Shown here: positions 11,251 to 23,151 of the stretch, in pieces
Numbering within the stretch: position 1 is the stretch's first letter
How the letters are laid out: every line of letters begins with the position of its first letter
Origin: Silene conica
Lineage: Eukaryota > Streptophyta > Magnoliopsida > Caryophyllales > Caryophyllaceae
Direction of reading: 5' to 3'
Assembly (NCBI GenBank): GCA_029255685.2
Contig: CM055315.2
Coordinates: 73,933,681-73,997,680 of the forward strand
DNA: 64,000 bases
Made by a program: the position numbers and the translations under genes
Notes under the pieces: model-generated
The model's input: the letters and a program-made list of their open reading frames with translations, nothing else
Told to the model about the DNA's origin: nothing
The model's database searches: none

Positions 11251-13383
11251 TCTATACTAAATTACAATGGAAAAACGCAAAAATGACTCACAAAAGTAGT
11301 ACTTTGTGCTTCTTTCTATTGTCGAGTACTACTCTTTGGACACATTCCGGATGGAATTTTCAACATGGGTGATGTAGAAACGTCCACGGTTTAAAACTAC
11401 ATATACCTGAACCACTCAGCTCCCAATAGATGGGAGTCATTGAGGCATTGGGTTAATATTATTGCAAGTCAATTTTAAACAGTACCCAAAAGAAGATACC
11501 AAAAAAAACAATTGTTTATTCATTTACAATTTTTCTGGGAAATCAAATTGAACAAACAATTCAATAACAAATACTCACTTGCAACACCACAGTTTGAGTA
11601 GCTCTTCCAGATGCGTCGGTCGAAACAGTTCACACAATTGTTAAGTTGAGTGCGGTAGCGATTTTCGGTTGAGTTGTCCCTCGATGAGGATGTAGCAGAT
11701 AAAATGGCGATGTAATAATTGGGGATATGGGGCAATCAATTAACATAGTTAATGAAGTTTCCGTTTCGTGTTGCAGGAATACAAAGTGGAAAGTTGATTT
11801 ATTTTATTAATAATGGTCACTACACAATAAGCTTGAAAAGGAAAAGACCGTAAAAGTTTTCCTTCTTTTTTTTTTTATTTCCTTAGTGCAGTTGAGAAGG
11901 CAGTCTAGGTAAGATGTGAGATAGGATAGTACACGTAAGATGGGAGTGACACGTGTCAAATTTACGGAGCTGACGTGTCATCTCAATAGGGGCTCAAGAT
12001 GCCTTTTTATTCTATCATATAGATTAGGGCATCCAAGCAAAGAGAAAGGCAAGGAGAAACAAGCTTAGATTGTCTGAGGATTGTTAGAAGTAGTTACTCA
12101 TGTGGGACCATCTATGAGAGCTTGATCTCGTTTTGTTTTGCTTTTATCTTTAGTTGTGTGTTATTTTTATAACATTTTATTTCCCAGTAAGACTTGGAAA
12201 TTATTTCCATCAAACAATGGTTGTATGTTGGAATCAGTGACTTGGTTTTCAACCCAAGTTCACTCTTTATTATGGTATTTTGTTCTAAATTAATCTTCAC
12301 ACCCCCTTACATTATAGAAACATGAAATTATTTGAATTGATTAAAAGACATATCAATGTAAGATCATTGAAAGTCCATAAAAGCTAGGAGCTTACTCATG
12401 ATTAGGGGACATTAAATAACCAATTTTAACCCATCAAGTTTAAAACTTCATATATTTTCATATAATCCTCCGTAAATCGCATATCATCCTCTTCATTATT
12501 AATGATCTCTTGTGGCCTGAGGCTATCTTTGCAAATAAGTAGAATGTTTATTTGAAAGATAGAGTGAGAGAATCTCATAGCCACAAGTCTTATGATAAAA
12601 AGTTTAACGAACAGATAAGATCTATGTGAATGATTATTGTCTTTCCAAATAGATTGGATCTATATTCGGGAAGAAAGAACAATCTTTTAATGAGACGTTA
12701 TCGTGAGAAACTATAATAAATGATTCTTATGAAGAAACTACACGCGGAGACAAAAAGAAAATTCTTAAGAAAGTTTTGTATTAACACAAGAAGATGTTCA
12801 ATAAAATGTTTAGAGAAACATGTCGAATTGAGTGGGAGTTTTACCTTCATGTTAAGAACATGAAATTGAGTGGGAGCTTTTATCATCCTATGAATCAAAC
12901 TCATTAGTCGTTGGGAACGACAATGATATACTTCAAGGAAGAAATAGTTTTTTTCAATTTACGGATGAGACATAAAGTTCAGTAGGAGTTTTCATCATCT
13001 TTGGTCATTGAGAATGACAGGTATGTACTTCAAGGAAGTATTTGAGTTTTTCAATTTTAGATAAAATAAATGGACATCATATGGATCTAATTAAACATGG
13101 GATGTTTGACGGAGATCATAGTGGCATCTTATTCCTCATTATAGGATATAAGGTTATTCATAGAGATGGAGATAGAATTACCATGAGAGGATCATGGTCA
13201 TTTATCGAACCTTAACATTCATGTTTACATGATTTGAGTTGCAATGTTTCCGCCATTAGCATTATCATGTTAACTAGGATCAGGGGCGGATCTAGGGGTG
13301 GGCCCAGGTGAGCACGTGTCCCCCATGAAATTTTCGACATAAATTTTTACAAGTCTCCAATAAAGACATATAGTTATCATGGC

Positions 13384-13440
13384 ATAGTTGGTGCCTGGTG
13401 GAGGTGTCTATCTAGGAAATGGGGGTTCGATTCCTTGTAA
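13384..13440 (+). repeat. tRNA-like A-box/B-box stretch inside the hAT element
   Basis: GGCATAGTTGGT resembles an A box, and GGTTCGATTCC about 35 bp later is a perfect B box. The acceptor arms do not pair, so it is not a functional tRNA. It is probably a SINE head trapped in or evolved with this hAT family. Confidence 0.5.
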
Positions 13441-13675
13441 CTACATAATATTGATAATTTTTTGGGGCTTCGTCCATGTTACATTGTTACCTCTTTCAAA
13501 TATATGTGAAAAAATTGCTTAATAAAAGATTTGAACTCATGCCCTTTAGATTAAGTGGCAAATTCTAAACCATTAAACTACTTGTATTTAATGTTAAATC
13601 TTGTACCAAAATGTATTATATTCTACAACTTTTAGTCATTATTTTTATATATACTTAAAATATATATACTTCATA

Positions 13676-13765
13676 CTACCTCTGTCCAAGTGAGATGTTT
13701 ACACTTCTTTTATTTTGTGAGGGGGAAATAAATGAAGTGTAAACATATCACTGGGACGGAGGGAG
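13676..13765. mobile_element. Stowaway MITE, 90 bp, TSD TA
   Basis: The right end GGGACGGAGGGAG and the left end CTACCTCTGTCC are inverted copies of the Stowaway CTCCCTCCGTCCC terminus, with TA on both sides. The centre has inverted arms (AGTGTAAACAT). It is nested in the hAT element. Confidence 0.85.
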
Positions 13766-15210
13766 TAGTATTTTAGATAAAATGTTATTTTTTAAAAAGA
13801 TATCTATAAGTCCAATTTATTCCCCATTTTTTTTCCTTATATCTTAATTAATATAGGGAAAAAAAAATTCAAAATATAAAAATATTTCAGTAGACACGCA
13901 TAGATAACGCGTCAAATTTTTTTTTGCCCCCTTGGACAAAAGTCCTGGGTCTGCCACTGACTAGGATACCCATGTCCATGATAAATGACATGCTAAGAGC
14001 ATGATGTGTAAAAGGATTAAGCCATTAAGAATCGTCATAAAATCTCAAGTAGAATCAATGGATTATTCTAGAGGTTCGGAAGAAAATTTTGTTATGTGTG
14101 AAGGGTTTACAAAAAAACCAGAGTTTCCAAGGATCTATGACAATCCGAGGCTAACCTTGATTTAATACACGTTCTGTATGACTTGTAAGAGTGTTACGTT
14201 GTCATCACAAAATTCTACAAAATATGCCAAGTACATTGTGATTGAGTTGTGTACCTTGGAACTGAGAGTTCCATGGTCCACAGTAACCGTATCACAAGTT
14301 ATGAGATAACTTGCCTCTTTTGGGATAAAGATATTGGCTCTAGGTAAGAGCCTAGAAATGTATTTGGAAGTGTTCAAGTATTATGAGTGATAACGTGAAC
14401 ATGAAGAAATCCAGCAATTATTCATAAGAGATTTGAAAAACCTAGACACTTTATTGCAAGTGTAGAGTTACACTTAAGATTATGGACATTGAGTGGTAAT
14501 AAAGTATTGACTACTCAGATGTGATAATCGCACTTGTCGTTTTGAGTTTTAAATAACTCTTTCCATTAGTTTGTCATATCCAACTGGGTTGTGGACACAA
14601 GCTTAAAACTCCATTAAAGTGAAATATGATTGACATTGTAATTGTCCCTAGTTGCCACCATGAGGTGACGTCTCGAGGTAACTAGATTGGGAGGCGATTG
14701 ATGGTAGGTTCAATGTGTCATATAGTCATAAGGGATGACTAGTCGATCACATAGGCATACGGTTAAGAACACTATGCCGGACAAGTGACCGCTTTTAATA
14801 TAGCTCTGATCTGGCAAATATTTATTTATATAAAATTGCCTGGTTGTGGAGGGAATTACCACCGTATTTTGAATGAGTCGATTATTTGAGTAGTGACTAT
14901 TCTGCTAAGGGAGCATAGTATCAAAATAACTTTAATTTATGACGATTAGGAATTGTACACCCCTTGTCAGGGTTATCCAAAATCTCAAGGCCACTCGAGG
15001 AGCAGTTAACTGAAAATGCGTGGCCACGCTCGGAACGTATCTAGTGTAGATAATTTCTTGCCAAAGCAATTATATCTCCAGATCGAGGAAAACCATTCTA
15101 GATATGATCACTTCCAACCATGACCTGTGATGATGTCTTGCATTGAGTGGGAGATTGTAATAGACAAGAGAATTTGTGACGCACACACTTGTATCGGACA
15201 AGTGGGAGAT

Positions 15211-16427
15211 TGTTGGAATAAGTGTCCTCCACAATAGTGCGATCACATGATTTTATTAATTATTATAAAATCATAAAATCTCATGTATATTTATATACCC
15301 AATACGAAAGGGATGATAAATTATAAAGTCAACTGATCGTCATTTACCTGTAATGATTGGCTTTAAATAGTTTGACATTATCGCCATGATGGCGGTGATC
15401 AGTTGATCCCTTAAGGTCACACCTACAGGATGATGTCCGAATCATTAAGGTTAATAATTCGTATACGATATGAATTATTAATGCCCTAATATGAACGAGA
15501 TTAATGAGCCGTACGTTTCTCGTGATAATATGATTATATGAGATTCGTTTATAAAAAAAAGCAATTATTTTATAATCGATAAATGTTATCGTATTTTTAT
15601 AAGTAAAGGTTATCGATAGGTTATGATTACAAAGGGTTTGTATATAATTTTGACGAGAAATAAAATGACGTGTTTTACATAATAAATTGGTAATTGGTAC
15701 TTAAAGGTTAAGTATTATTTAAGAAATAAAAAATTTTATTTAAATTTGTTTAAATACATATTTTAAATACCTAATGTCATATAACATGTGATATGTCACA
15801 CTTGTGACATTTTACAATTGACGAAATGTAAAACATAAAATGGAACCCATTTTACATATGTGGGTGCCGTGTAATGTGTGTGTGCATGCATGGTTGTTTT
15901 TTGTGTTATGATTATTTTCTTATTATGAATAAGATAAATAATTCCTCTTCCCTTTGCTAGCCGTGAACCACAAGAGAAAAGAAGGAGTTTTTATTTCTGT
16001 ATATATTGTGTGCACACTTCAACAAATTACTAGTTCATTTTATTTTTGATTGTTGGCCATATTCATCTTAATATTCCTCTCAATCAATATAATCTATTTT
16101 ATAGTAATTTTTCTAGTGTAGAAAAATAGTATTCATATTAGGTATTATTACTACATAATAAGATTATTTAGTAATCGATTTCCGGGTACATCTTGGGTCC
16201 AATTTAAGGAGAACTTCTACTCTTGAAGTTTCGTGGAATTCATCCGTTCATTTTAAGCTCAAGACGGGTTTTGGTAGGTGACCAAAATCGTGCCCTATTG
16301 TGTCATTTCCGCAATGTAAGATTTCAATTTTTAACTTGCATGCATATGATCTTGTTTTATTTTTATGATTAAAATAAAACCCGTCATATAGGATATGAAA
16401 TATTTTCTGGAAATTTGATTTTCTTCA
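15211..16427 (+). repeat. Copia-1 right LTR
   Basis: A 1217-bp LTR runs from TGTTGGAATAAG to TTCTTCA, preceded by the purine tract AGTGGGAGAT at 15201-15210. It matches 1-104 at its end and the solo LTR at 45036-47121 along its length. The next base belongs to the gypsy LTR. Confidence 0.9.
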
Positions 16428-16730
16428 TTTCAGGCATTAGCATCGAGTTATACCCTATAGGTCTAGGTTATAATTCACCATTGGGTAACCCATACGTCAG
16501 GTTAAACAAATATCCTTCTACCTTGGAGATACACCCAAAACCGTCCATCACCATCAACCTCACATCCGTCCATCACCACCATAACTGTCGTTCATCATCA
16601 TCAACATAATCGTTCCATAGTTACATCAAATTGTTTTATAGTTCACAAATCAGGCTGTTTTCAATTGTTATCATCTCAATATATTCTAGAAGCTTCCACG
16701 TCGGATTCTTGCCTGTAAGAATTCGTATCA
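16428..16730 (+). repeat. 3' part of the gypsy left LTR
   Basis: 303 bp match 44254-44556 (right LTR) with scattered substitutions. The 5' part lies to the left of copia-1, outside the window. Confidence 0.9.
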
Positions 16731-16734
16731 TCGG

Positions 16735-16746
16735 TGATATCAGAGC
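16735..16746 (+). promoter_or_regulatory. Primer binding site of the outer gypsy element
   Basis: TGATATCAGAGC lies four bases after the LTR end and resembles the tRNA-Met complement TGGTATCAGAGC. Confidence 0.6.
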
Positions 16747-16794
16747 TTCGGCTCTTGATTTCCATAAACCAAGACGATCTAACGAAGGGGCGCT

Positions 16795-17111
16795 ATGAAT
16801 TTCGAAGATCCTAAATTTCTGGACAGTTTAAAGAAGGCACTAGAGCATATGTCTAACAACGGGGAAGGAAGGTGGCAGCCACGGCGAGGAGAACTGGTAC
16901 GGCCAGTTGATGAATTCAAGATCACGGAATTACCTAAGTTCGAAGGAGTGACAGATCCGGAGGACTATCTTGAATGGGAAAGAAAGATGGACCAAATGTT
17001 TGAGTTCAAGGAGCTAGATGACCGAAAGATGTACAAGTACGCAATCCTAAAACTGAGTAAATGAGCATCTTTGTGGTTCGACAGCCTCAAGGCTCAACGA
17101 GCAAGGGCCGA
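16795..17111 (+). pseudogene. Gypsy gag, N-terminal part
   Basis: From ATG at 16795 the frame encodes a gypsy-type gag start, with F-K-I-T-E-L-P-K-F-E-G and D-P-E-D-Y-L-E-W-E, the opening of the retrotransposon gag domain. It is broken and then interrupted by CACTA-1. Gag sequence reappears briefly at 24361-24427 and again at 36910. Confidence 0.8.
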
Positions 17112-17132
17112 CACTACAAAACAATGCGCTCT

Positions 17133-17560
17133 TTGCGACAGAATTGTCCGTCGCAAAAAGGGTGAAATCCGTCGCAAATGATGTTTTTGCGACGGATTTG
17201 CGACGGACTGCATCTGTCCCATATTTTTGTCGCAAAAAGTTTATTTGCGACGGATTTTTCCGTCGCAACACTTTTGCGACGGATTGACCTTATTTTGCGA
17301 CGGACTGACCTTGACCAAAAGTCAAAGTCAGTCCAGATTTGCGACGGAATTTCCGTCGCAAATAGTCCCTTTTGCGACGGATTTTCCGTCGCAAATCTGG
17401 ACTGACCTTGACTTTTGGTCAAAGTCAGTCCAGATTTGCGACGGAAAATCCGTCGCAAAAGGGACTATTTGCGACGGAACTTCCGTCACAAATCTGGACT
17501 GACTTTGACTTCTAGTCAAGGTTTGCGACGGAATTCCGTCGCAAATTGAGACATTTCCGT
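17133..17560. repeat. CACTA-1 left subterminal array of GCGACGG
   Basis: More than fifteen copies of TTTGCGACGGA or its inverse TCCGTCGCAAA, many arranged as palindromes, are separated by GACTTTGAC and GTCAGTCC blocks. In CACTA elements such repeats bind the TNPA/TNP1 protein. Long open frames across this array on both strands come from the repetition and are not genes. Confidence 0.9.
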
Positions 17561-17813
17561 CGCAAATTCCTATATGATTTTCGGGTTTCAGCCGTTTTTC
17601 CAGCTCCCCATTTCCATTGAAATGATTCATTTTTTCCCTTTTGCATGATCTGTAAACCTGCAATTTCGGAAAAACAACCCAGCAACAAAAAACTTGTCGG
17701 AGACAAGGTTTTTAAAACGTCTTTTCATAACTAAAATGAAGGTTGTACAAATGATCATCCAACTAAATACTAAACATAAACCGCGGTACATCAACTAAAC
17801 AACCTAATAAAAC

Positions 17814-19423
17814 CTATCTAACGGTCGTGTCGATGGGCTGTGGGGTGGCGAAATGAGTGGCCGCCCTAGCATTGTCGCCGCCATCATCGTCGAAGTCGCG
17901 TCTCGGCTGAGAAAAGCCTCCCGGGTTGCAGCTCTGAGTAGTGAACTCCGCCCCCTGTTGACTTAAGTATTCTTCAATTGCCTTCAGCCTTTGGGATATC
18001 TCGAGATCACGTTCTCTTAGCTGAGCATTCTCTCGAAGAACTCTGCCGACGATACCTGCAATGAATAGTCAAACATGATATTATATTCATTTAATAAACG
18101 GTTAAATAATTGGTTAGTTTTAATTTTTAATAAACTATAAAATACAAACCTGGGGTGTATGATGATTGGGTCCCAGCACTTGAGTGACGACGACGCTCGT
18201 AAATGACTGGGGCTGCATTTCCAATACCGAGTATCAACCCTTTCTTGTTGAAACCGCCGTGTTCTTCGAAGTAGATCTCGTTGTCGTCGATATCTTGCTC
18301 CGGGATCCCTTCACTTATCATTTTCGACTTTCTTGAAAAAACTTTTTCCTACAAAACAAAAATAAAATGTGATTAGTATACGTTAATTAATTAGTAAACC
18401 AAATTACTAAAACATAAAGAAAAGTTTATGTTAACTTACAAAGAGTGCTTTGGGTTTCGTTGATAGCCAACCCTTCTTGGCATGCTTTCTTGTCTTCTCC
18501 AGCAACTTCAAGGCGGATGGTACATCTCTCCCATCTTCTCCAGCCTGCAATTTAAATCCAACGGCACTTGTTAAAAAAAACATTCAAGATTGTCAAAGGG
18601 TGAAAATTATTCAAGACAAGAAAAAGTGAATTAAAAACTAAGAAATTATCATGTCATCCATCATCTGTAGGGTGTTTTTACGACCCATAATGTGAGTACC
18701 TAAGGCCTTGCCTTTTTCGGTACTTCCCGACATCCGGTTGGTCTTGTTTTTGTCGGATTTCTCTTGGAATTTTGGATCGTCCTTTCTACCCTTTAGTTGT
18801 TCGAAAATATCGGCCGGTATCCACTGCGGCCTTTGCTCCGTTGTTTTCCTCAGAGCGTAGTGGATTCTTTTGCGAAGGCGGTCTTTCATCATGTCTTCCC
18901 ACGCCGACCTAACCGCTGCTCTATCACGAGGGTGAAAGGTAACTTGTTTCTGTTTCAAAAAAAAATAGTTAAATAGATATGAAACAATAAATAGGTAATA
19001 AATAATAAAACGGAAATAGGTAAACAGTTAATAAATACCTCAAACCAATTCCACCACTCTTCCTTAATGGCATCCGACGCGGCTGACCAGTTGGGCTCAT
19101 ACTCCTTGTAGTTGCAAATAATAGTCTTTGTTATAAGATTAGAAACGTCTTTGTCACTGAACCTGAAAAAGAGTTAAATGTGAAAATAAAATAGTCAACA
19201 AGTAATCATATTATAATCAATATATACATATATATAATCAATTATCCGTAAACAAATAAGATACTTACCACTTGGCGCCTTCGTAATCAGTCGGATCAAG
19301 ATGTACTCGATGTGTAGGCGGCTGAGGCTCAGGTGGAACAATCTCGTCCTCATCATCATTAGCTCCCGATCGTCCTCCCTCAGGCTGACGACTACCACCA
19401 CCTCGTCGTCTTCCGCCCGGCAT
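17814..19423 (-). CDS. TNP1-like protein of CACTA-1 (Ptta/En/Spm plant transposase family)
   Basis: Six exons can be placed: 19269-19423, 19039-19162, about 18641-18949, 18440-18544, 18150-18348 and 17814-18055. All junctions are GT-AG and phase-matched except the exon 3 donor, where no canonical GT is visible before a stop at 18638. The start is the ATG at 19423, opening with a glycine/arginine-rich segment. The core has N-W-S-A-A-S-D-A-I-K-E-E-W-W, F-H-P-R-D and W-I-P-A-D-I-F, then A-G-E-D-G-R-D-V-P-S-A-L, typical of the family. The C-terminus (R-E-N-A-Q-L-R-E-R-D-L) is probably a coiled coil. Family members bind the subterminal repeats and assist transposition. The exon 3 problem may disable it, or the intron may be non-canonical. 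Confidence 0.75.
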
Positions 19424-19584
19424 ATAATTATCAAACTAATATAGCAACAATTAGAAATAAATGCTTTACGTAATTAAAAACTTGAATAATAAGATTAATA
19501 AGATAATTTCATTGACATTAAGCCATACGGCATCTACAATAATTTCAACAAATACAAGATTATCGAATCTAATAGATAGTAGTC

Positions 19585-22500
19585 CTAATCATCATCATCA
19601 TCACTTGAACAATTTATTCCTACATCCTTACAAAGAGAATCTATAATATCTTCATCTTCATCCTCATCCTCATACTCATCCTCATCCTCATCCTCATCCT
19701 CATCCTCATCCTCATCCTCATCCTCGTCCTCATCCTCATCCTCATCCTCATGTTGCCCCACTGTCACAATTTGTATGTATTCTGGTTCCTCCACAATTTC
19801 ATCTTCATCTTCTTCTTCTACTTCAATTGGTGACAGTATTGTTTCACCATTAGTAACTTTTTCTTGAAAGAAAGATTCATCAACGGGGGCATCGACATGT
19901 GATCTAGCCTTGTTTTTGAATACCGCTGACCATTGACTTTGATCCTTTTTTATACCTGGATAAGGACTATAGTAAACTTGTTCCACTTGATATGCCAACA
20001 CAAATGGGTCGTACTTTGCAAATTTTCTACTCCGGTTAACATCCACAAGCTTATATTCCTTATGCACTTGCATGCCTCTTTCGGAGTTATCTAGCCAACT
20101 ACATTTGAACAAAATGACTTTGTAAGTGCTTTGTGGGCCTGTATAAGTCATTTCAACAATTTCCTCAAGGGTCCCATAGTAGTCAGCTCCTTCAGTGGAA
20201 CTCACACAAACTCCATTGTTAATTGTGCACTTTTCCAAATCTTTTCCTTGAATGAAAGCTCGAAATTTGTAGCCATTGATGGAATAGCGTTTCCATGTTC
20301 TGACTCTTCTTGAGGGACCACTTGCTAAGGCAATTAGAACTGGATCTTCTATATTATTAACCTGAGATCTTAACCATCTGGGAAATCTTGTTTCATATTT
20401 TTCCCAAACATCATTGCCTACGACACATTCAGGATGTTCTCTCATGATAAAATTTTCAAACAACCTATATTCAAATTAGGGGAATTATTAATTTTTGAAC
20501 AACTAAAAAAGTACGTTTCAAATATAAGAATTTAGATTCACCACTTACACTTCGTTTCGTTTCAATTCATCAGAATCGCAGTTAGATAAAACGTAGAGGT
20601 GTGCAAGCTCATATTCGTTATCCTCCAAAAACCTTTCACGACACTTTCCAGAAGTAGTGCCATCATGATCTTGAAATATCTCAGGCAAGTTAGATTGTGT
20701 CGGCTTTTTTGAACCAACGTCAAGGTCCTTTGCCTTGGTGTCTATGTGATCTTCAAAGTATAGGGAACAGAAATTTGCTATTTCCTCAATTAAATATGCA
20801 TTACATATAGACCCTTCAACATGAGCTTTATTTTTGATTTTCTTTTTCAAATGATTCAAAAACCTACAAACAAATTAATTTAGAATGAAAAATATGATGA
20901 AAAATATGTATTATGTAATATAAAGAATTGAATAAGGATGATGACATTACCTCTCGAAAGGATACATCCACCTATATTGCACAGGACCACCCACTTTTAC
21001 TTCATATGGCAAATGAATAGGTAGGTGTTCCATTGAGTTGAAAAAAGAAGGTGGAAGGATTTTCTCTAATTTGCAGATAATCTCCGCAATGTTATTTTCA
21101 AGACTTGTAATTTTTTCAATTTGTACTGATGAAGTACACAAATCTCTGAAAAACTGACTAATTTCAGTTATGGCATTCCACTCATTTTTTGGAAGAAGAT
21201 GTCTCAAAGCAACTGGGAGAAATCGCTCCATGAAGACGTGACAATCATGACTTTTCAAACCGTGTATCTTCAATTCTTTCATATTGACACACCTTCTCAA
21301 ATCTGAAGCATAACCGTCGGGAAACTTCAGTTTGTATACCCATTCACATAGGACCTTCTTTTGTTCCTTTTTCAAAACGACCGAATCCCCTTATCTTCTA
21401 CTTGAACAAAGAAGTAACATGTCTTTCTCTGCATTTGAGTTTAATTTTGTTTTTCCTTTCACGTCCATGACAGTGTTAATTATTTGCTCGAAGAAATTTT
21501 TCTCAATATGCATGACATCAAGGTTATGTCGAATTAGTAGCGTGCTCCAATAGGGAAGCTCCCAAAAGATGCTTTGTTTCCACCACCCAATCCGTTTCCC
21601 TTTAAGCAAATTCAGTTCACGTTCAGATCCATCCACAATTTTCGGTAGATGTTTGACACAATCCCAGACTTCATTGCCTGTTAACCTCTTCGCAGCTACA
21701 TCGTGCTCAACTTTCCCTTTTCTAAAATGCACCTTATCCTTACGAAAAACATGATTACTGTCTAAAAACTGTCGATGACAATCAAACCAACTCCATTTTT
21801 TGCCATGTTGTAGCCAAACTGACTTAGTCTCATTTTTCATACAATATGGACATGCATGCTCACCTTGAGTTGTCCAACCAGATAACATGCCATATGCAGG
21901 AAAGTCGTTGATCGTCCATAGGAGTGCGGCTCTAAGATCAAAGTTTTGCTTCAAGGAGACGTCATAGGTTAAGATCCCCGTCTCCCATAATTGCTTCAAC
22001 TCGTGAATAAGAGGCTGCAAATAGACGTCAAGGTTTTTCTTTGGATTGTGGGGACCAGGAATAAGTAATGTTAAGAGCATAAACTGTCTTTTCATACAGA
22101 GCCAGGGTGGTAAATTGTATGGAGTAAGTATCACCGGCCAACATGAATATTGCTTCCCGAATTGACTAAACGGTGCGAAACCATCAGTGCAAAGTCCAAG
22201 ACGGACATTCCTAGGCTCAGATGCAAAATCAGGATGCAGCCGGTCAAACTGTTTCCAAGCCTCCCCGTCACTTGGATGAGACATTGTTCCACTAACACGA
22301 GGGTTTTCATAATGCCAACGCATTTCGCCCGCGATGTAGCAATGTCATACGACTTCCTACATAAAGAGGTTGTTCGGCATGTTTTAGCATTTGGAAAAAA
22401 GCTAATACATTAGGATTTGGAGATTCATCGACCACCTCGGCGTTTAAAGCATCTTCCCTAATTTGATCAATGCTATCGCGTAACGCATCTTCTACCATAT

Positions 22501-22813
22501 CTCTATAAGGATTGTCGGAGTGCATTGATGAGCTTCCCTCTTCCTGAACGGAGAATTTCTCTCCGTGACACACCCAATCGTAGTAATTATCACAAAACCC
22601 TCTCAAACCAAGGTGTTTCCGTACTTCTTGCTCAACTAAATACTTTGTATTCTTACACTTAGAACATGGACACCTAATTTCTCTATTCCTAACGTATTCG
22701 TCTTGTTGCTTAACATAGTTAATGAATTCATTAACACCAATTACGAAATCCTGCCTTATTTTTTTCCTAAAATCCAACCTTTCATACATCCATTTTCTTT
22801 CTAATCTCTTCAT
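19585..22813 (-). pseudogene. TNP2-like CACTA transposase, damaged
   Basis: Exons are 20951-22813, 20549-20863 and 19585-20464. The introns (20864-20950 and 20465-20548) are GT-AG and phase-matched. Domains in order are: a transposase-associated domain with C-P-C-S-K-C (from ATG at 22813); the tnp2 transposase domain (about 21391-22323) with L-C-T-D-G-F, N-D-F-P-A-Y-G-M-L-S-G-W, C-P-Y-C and L-D-V-M-H-I-E-K-N; DUF4218 (E-R-F-L-N-H-L-K-K-K-I-K-N-K across the first intron); DUF4216; and an acidic tail. Between the first two domains, near 22310-22380, roughly 100-150 residues usual for the family are missing and the frame changes. A stop also separates the tnp2 domain from DUF4218 near 21388. The element would therefore need a transposase from elsewhere. 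Confidence 0.9.
19636..19752 (-). repeat. Acidic Glu-Asp codon repeat at the end of TNP2
   Basis: The plus strand shows about eighteen TCATCC-type hexamers, which on the minus strand encode alternating Glu and Asp for more than 30 residues. A second D run (five Asp) closes the protein. The length probably varies by slippage. Confidence 0.9.
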
Positions 22814-22839
22814 AGTAAATCTACATATTTTAACAAACA

Positions 22840-23095
22840 ATAACAACAACTAATTAACAACAACAATTAAATAACAACAACTACATATATATATAACAAC
22901 AACTAACAACAAAAACTAGTTAACAACTTATTAACAACAACAACAACAATTAATTAACAACAACAATTAAATAACAACTACATATATATAACAACAACTA
23001 ACAACAACAACAACAACTACAACTACCAACACCAACACCAACATACACCAACACATACACCAACACCAACACCAACACCAACACCAACCTGCAAA
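22840..23095. repeat. AAC and ACCAAC simple repeats upstream of TNP2
   Basis: Interrupted AAC triplets (22840-23030) pass into ACCAAC and ACACCAAC units (23030-23092). They lie just upstream of the TNP2 start. The minus-strand open frame rich in Cys and Trp is a by-product. Confidence 0.9.
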
Positions 23096-23151
23096 AAAAA
23101 AACAATTTACATATATTGGTCTGGGGTCCTTATCTCTCCAGCCTAAACCCA

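Larger units (their letters stand above)
7333..12023 (-). mobile_element. Helitron 2, minus strand, carries RPA-like pseudogene
   Basis: Read on the minus strand, the 5' end is A|TCTATATGATAGAATAAAAA at 12023, a classic plant Helitron start. The 3' end is a hairpin (CCCATGATTTTCACGGG at about 7342-7358), then CACCCAAA and CTAG|T at 7333. No target duplication is expected, and none is seen. The 4.7-kb body holds an RPA1-like pseudogene and a nested TRIM. I see no Rep/helicase, so it is non-autonomous. It inserted in copia-1 just after gag. Two partly similar segments near 9930-10060 and 11290-11400 suggest an internal duplication. Confidence 0.8.
13281..13959. mobile_element. hAT non-autonomous element, TSD ACTAGGAT
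   Basis: Ends are CAGGGGCGGATCTAGG and, inverted, CAGTGGCAGACCCAGG. A perfect 8-bp duplication ACTAGGAT flanks it (13273-13280 and 13960-13967), which is diagnostic of hAT. The 679 bp have no transposase. It contains a Stowaway and two tRNA-like stretches (13384-13440 plus, about 13510-13580 minus). Confidence 0.9.
12024..15200 (+). other. Eroded copia-1 internal region
   Basis: This stretch lies between Helitron 2 and the 3' LTR and has no usable open frame. Short blocks such as GAGTGGGAG...TTGGGAACGAC near 12830-12920 recall the reverse transcriptase region of copia-2 (31800-31862). Blocks near 14950-15200 recall the copia-2 3' untranslated end (GGCCACTCGAGGAG, ATTGAGTGGGAGA). The coding region is therefore a much-decayed or partly deleted pol. 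An hAT element interrupts it. Confidence 0.55.

Noticed and set aside
17114-17663. Several overlapping open frames across the left CACTA-1 end
   Set aside because: They translate the GCGACGG repeat in different frames and repeat the same short peptide. This is binding-site DNA.
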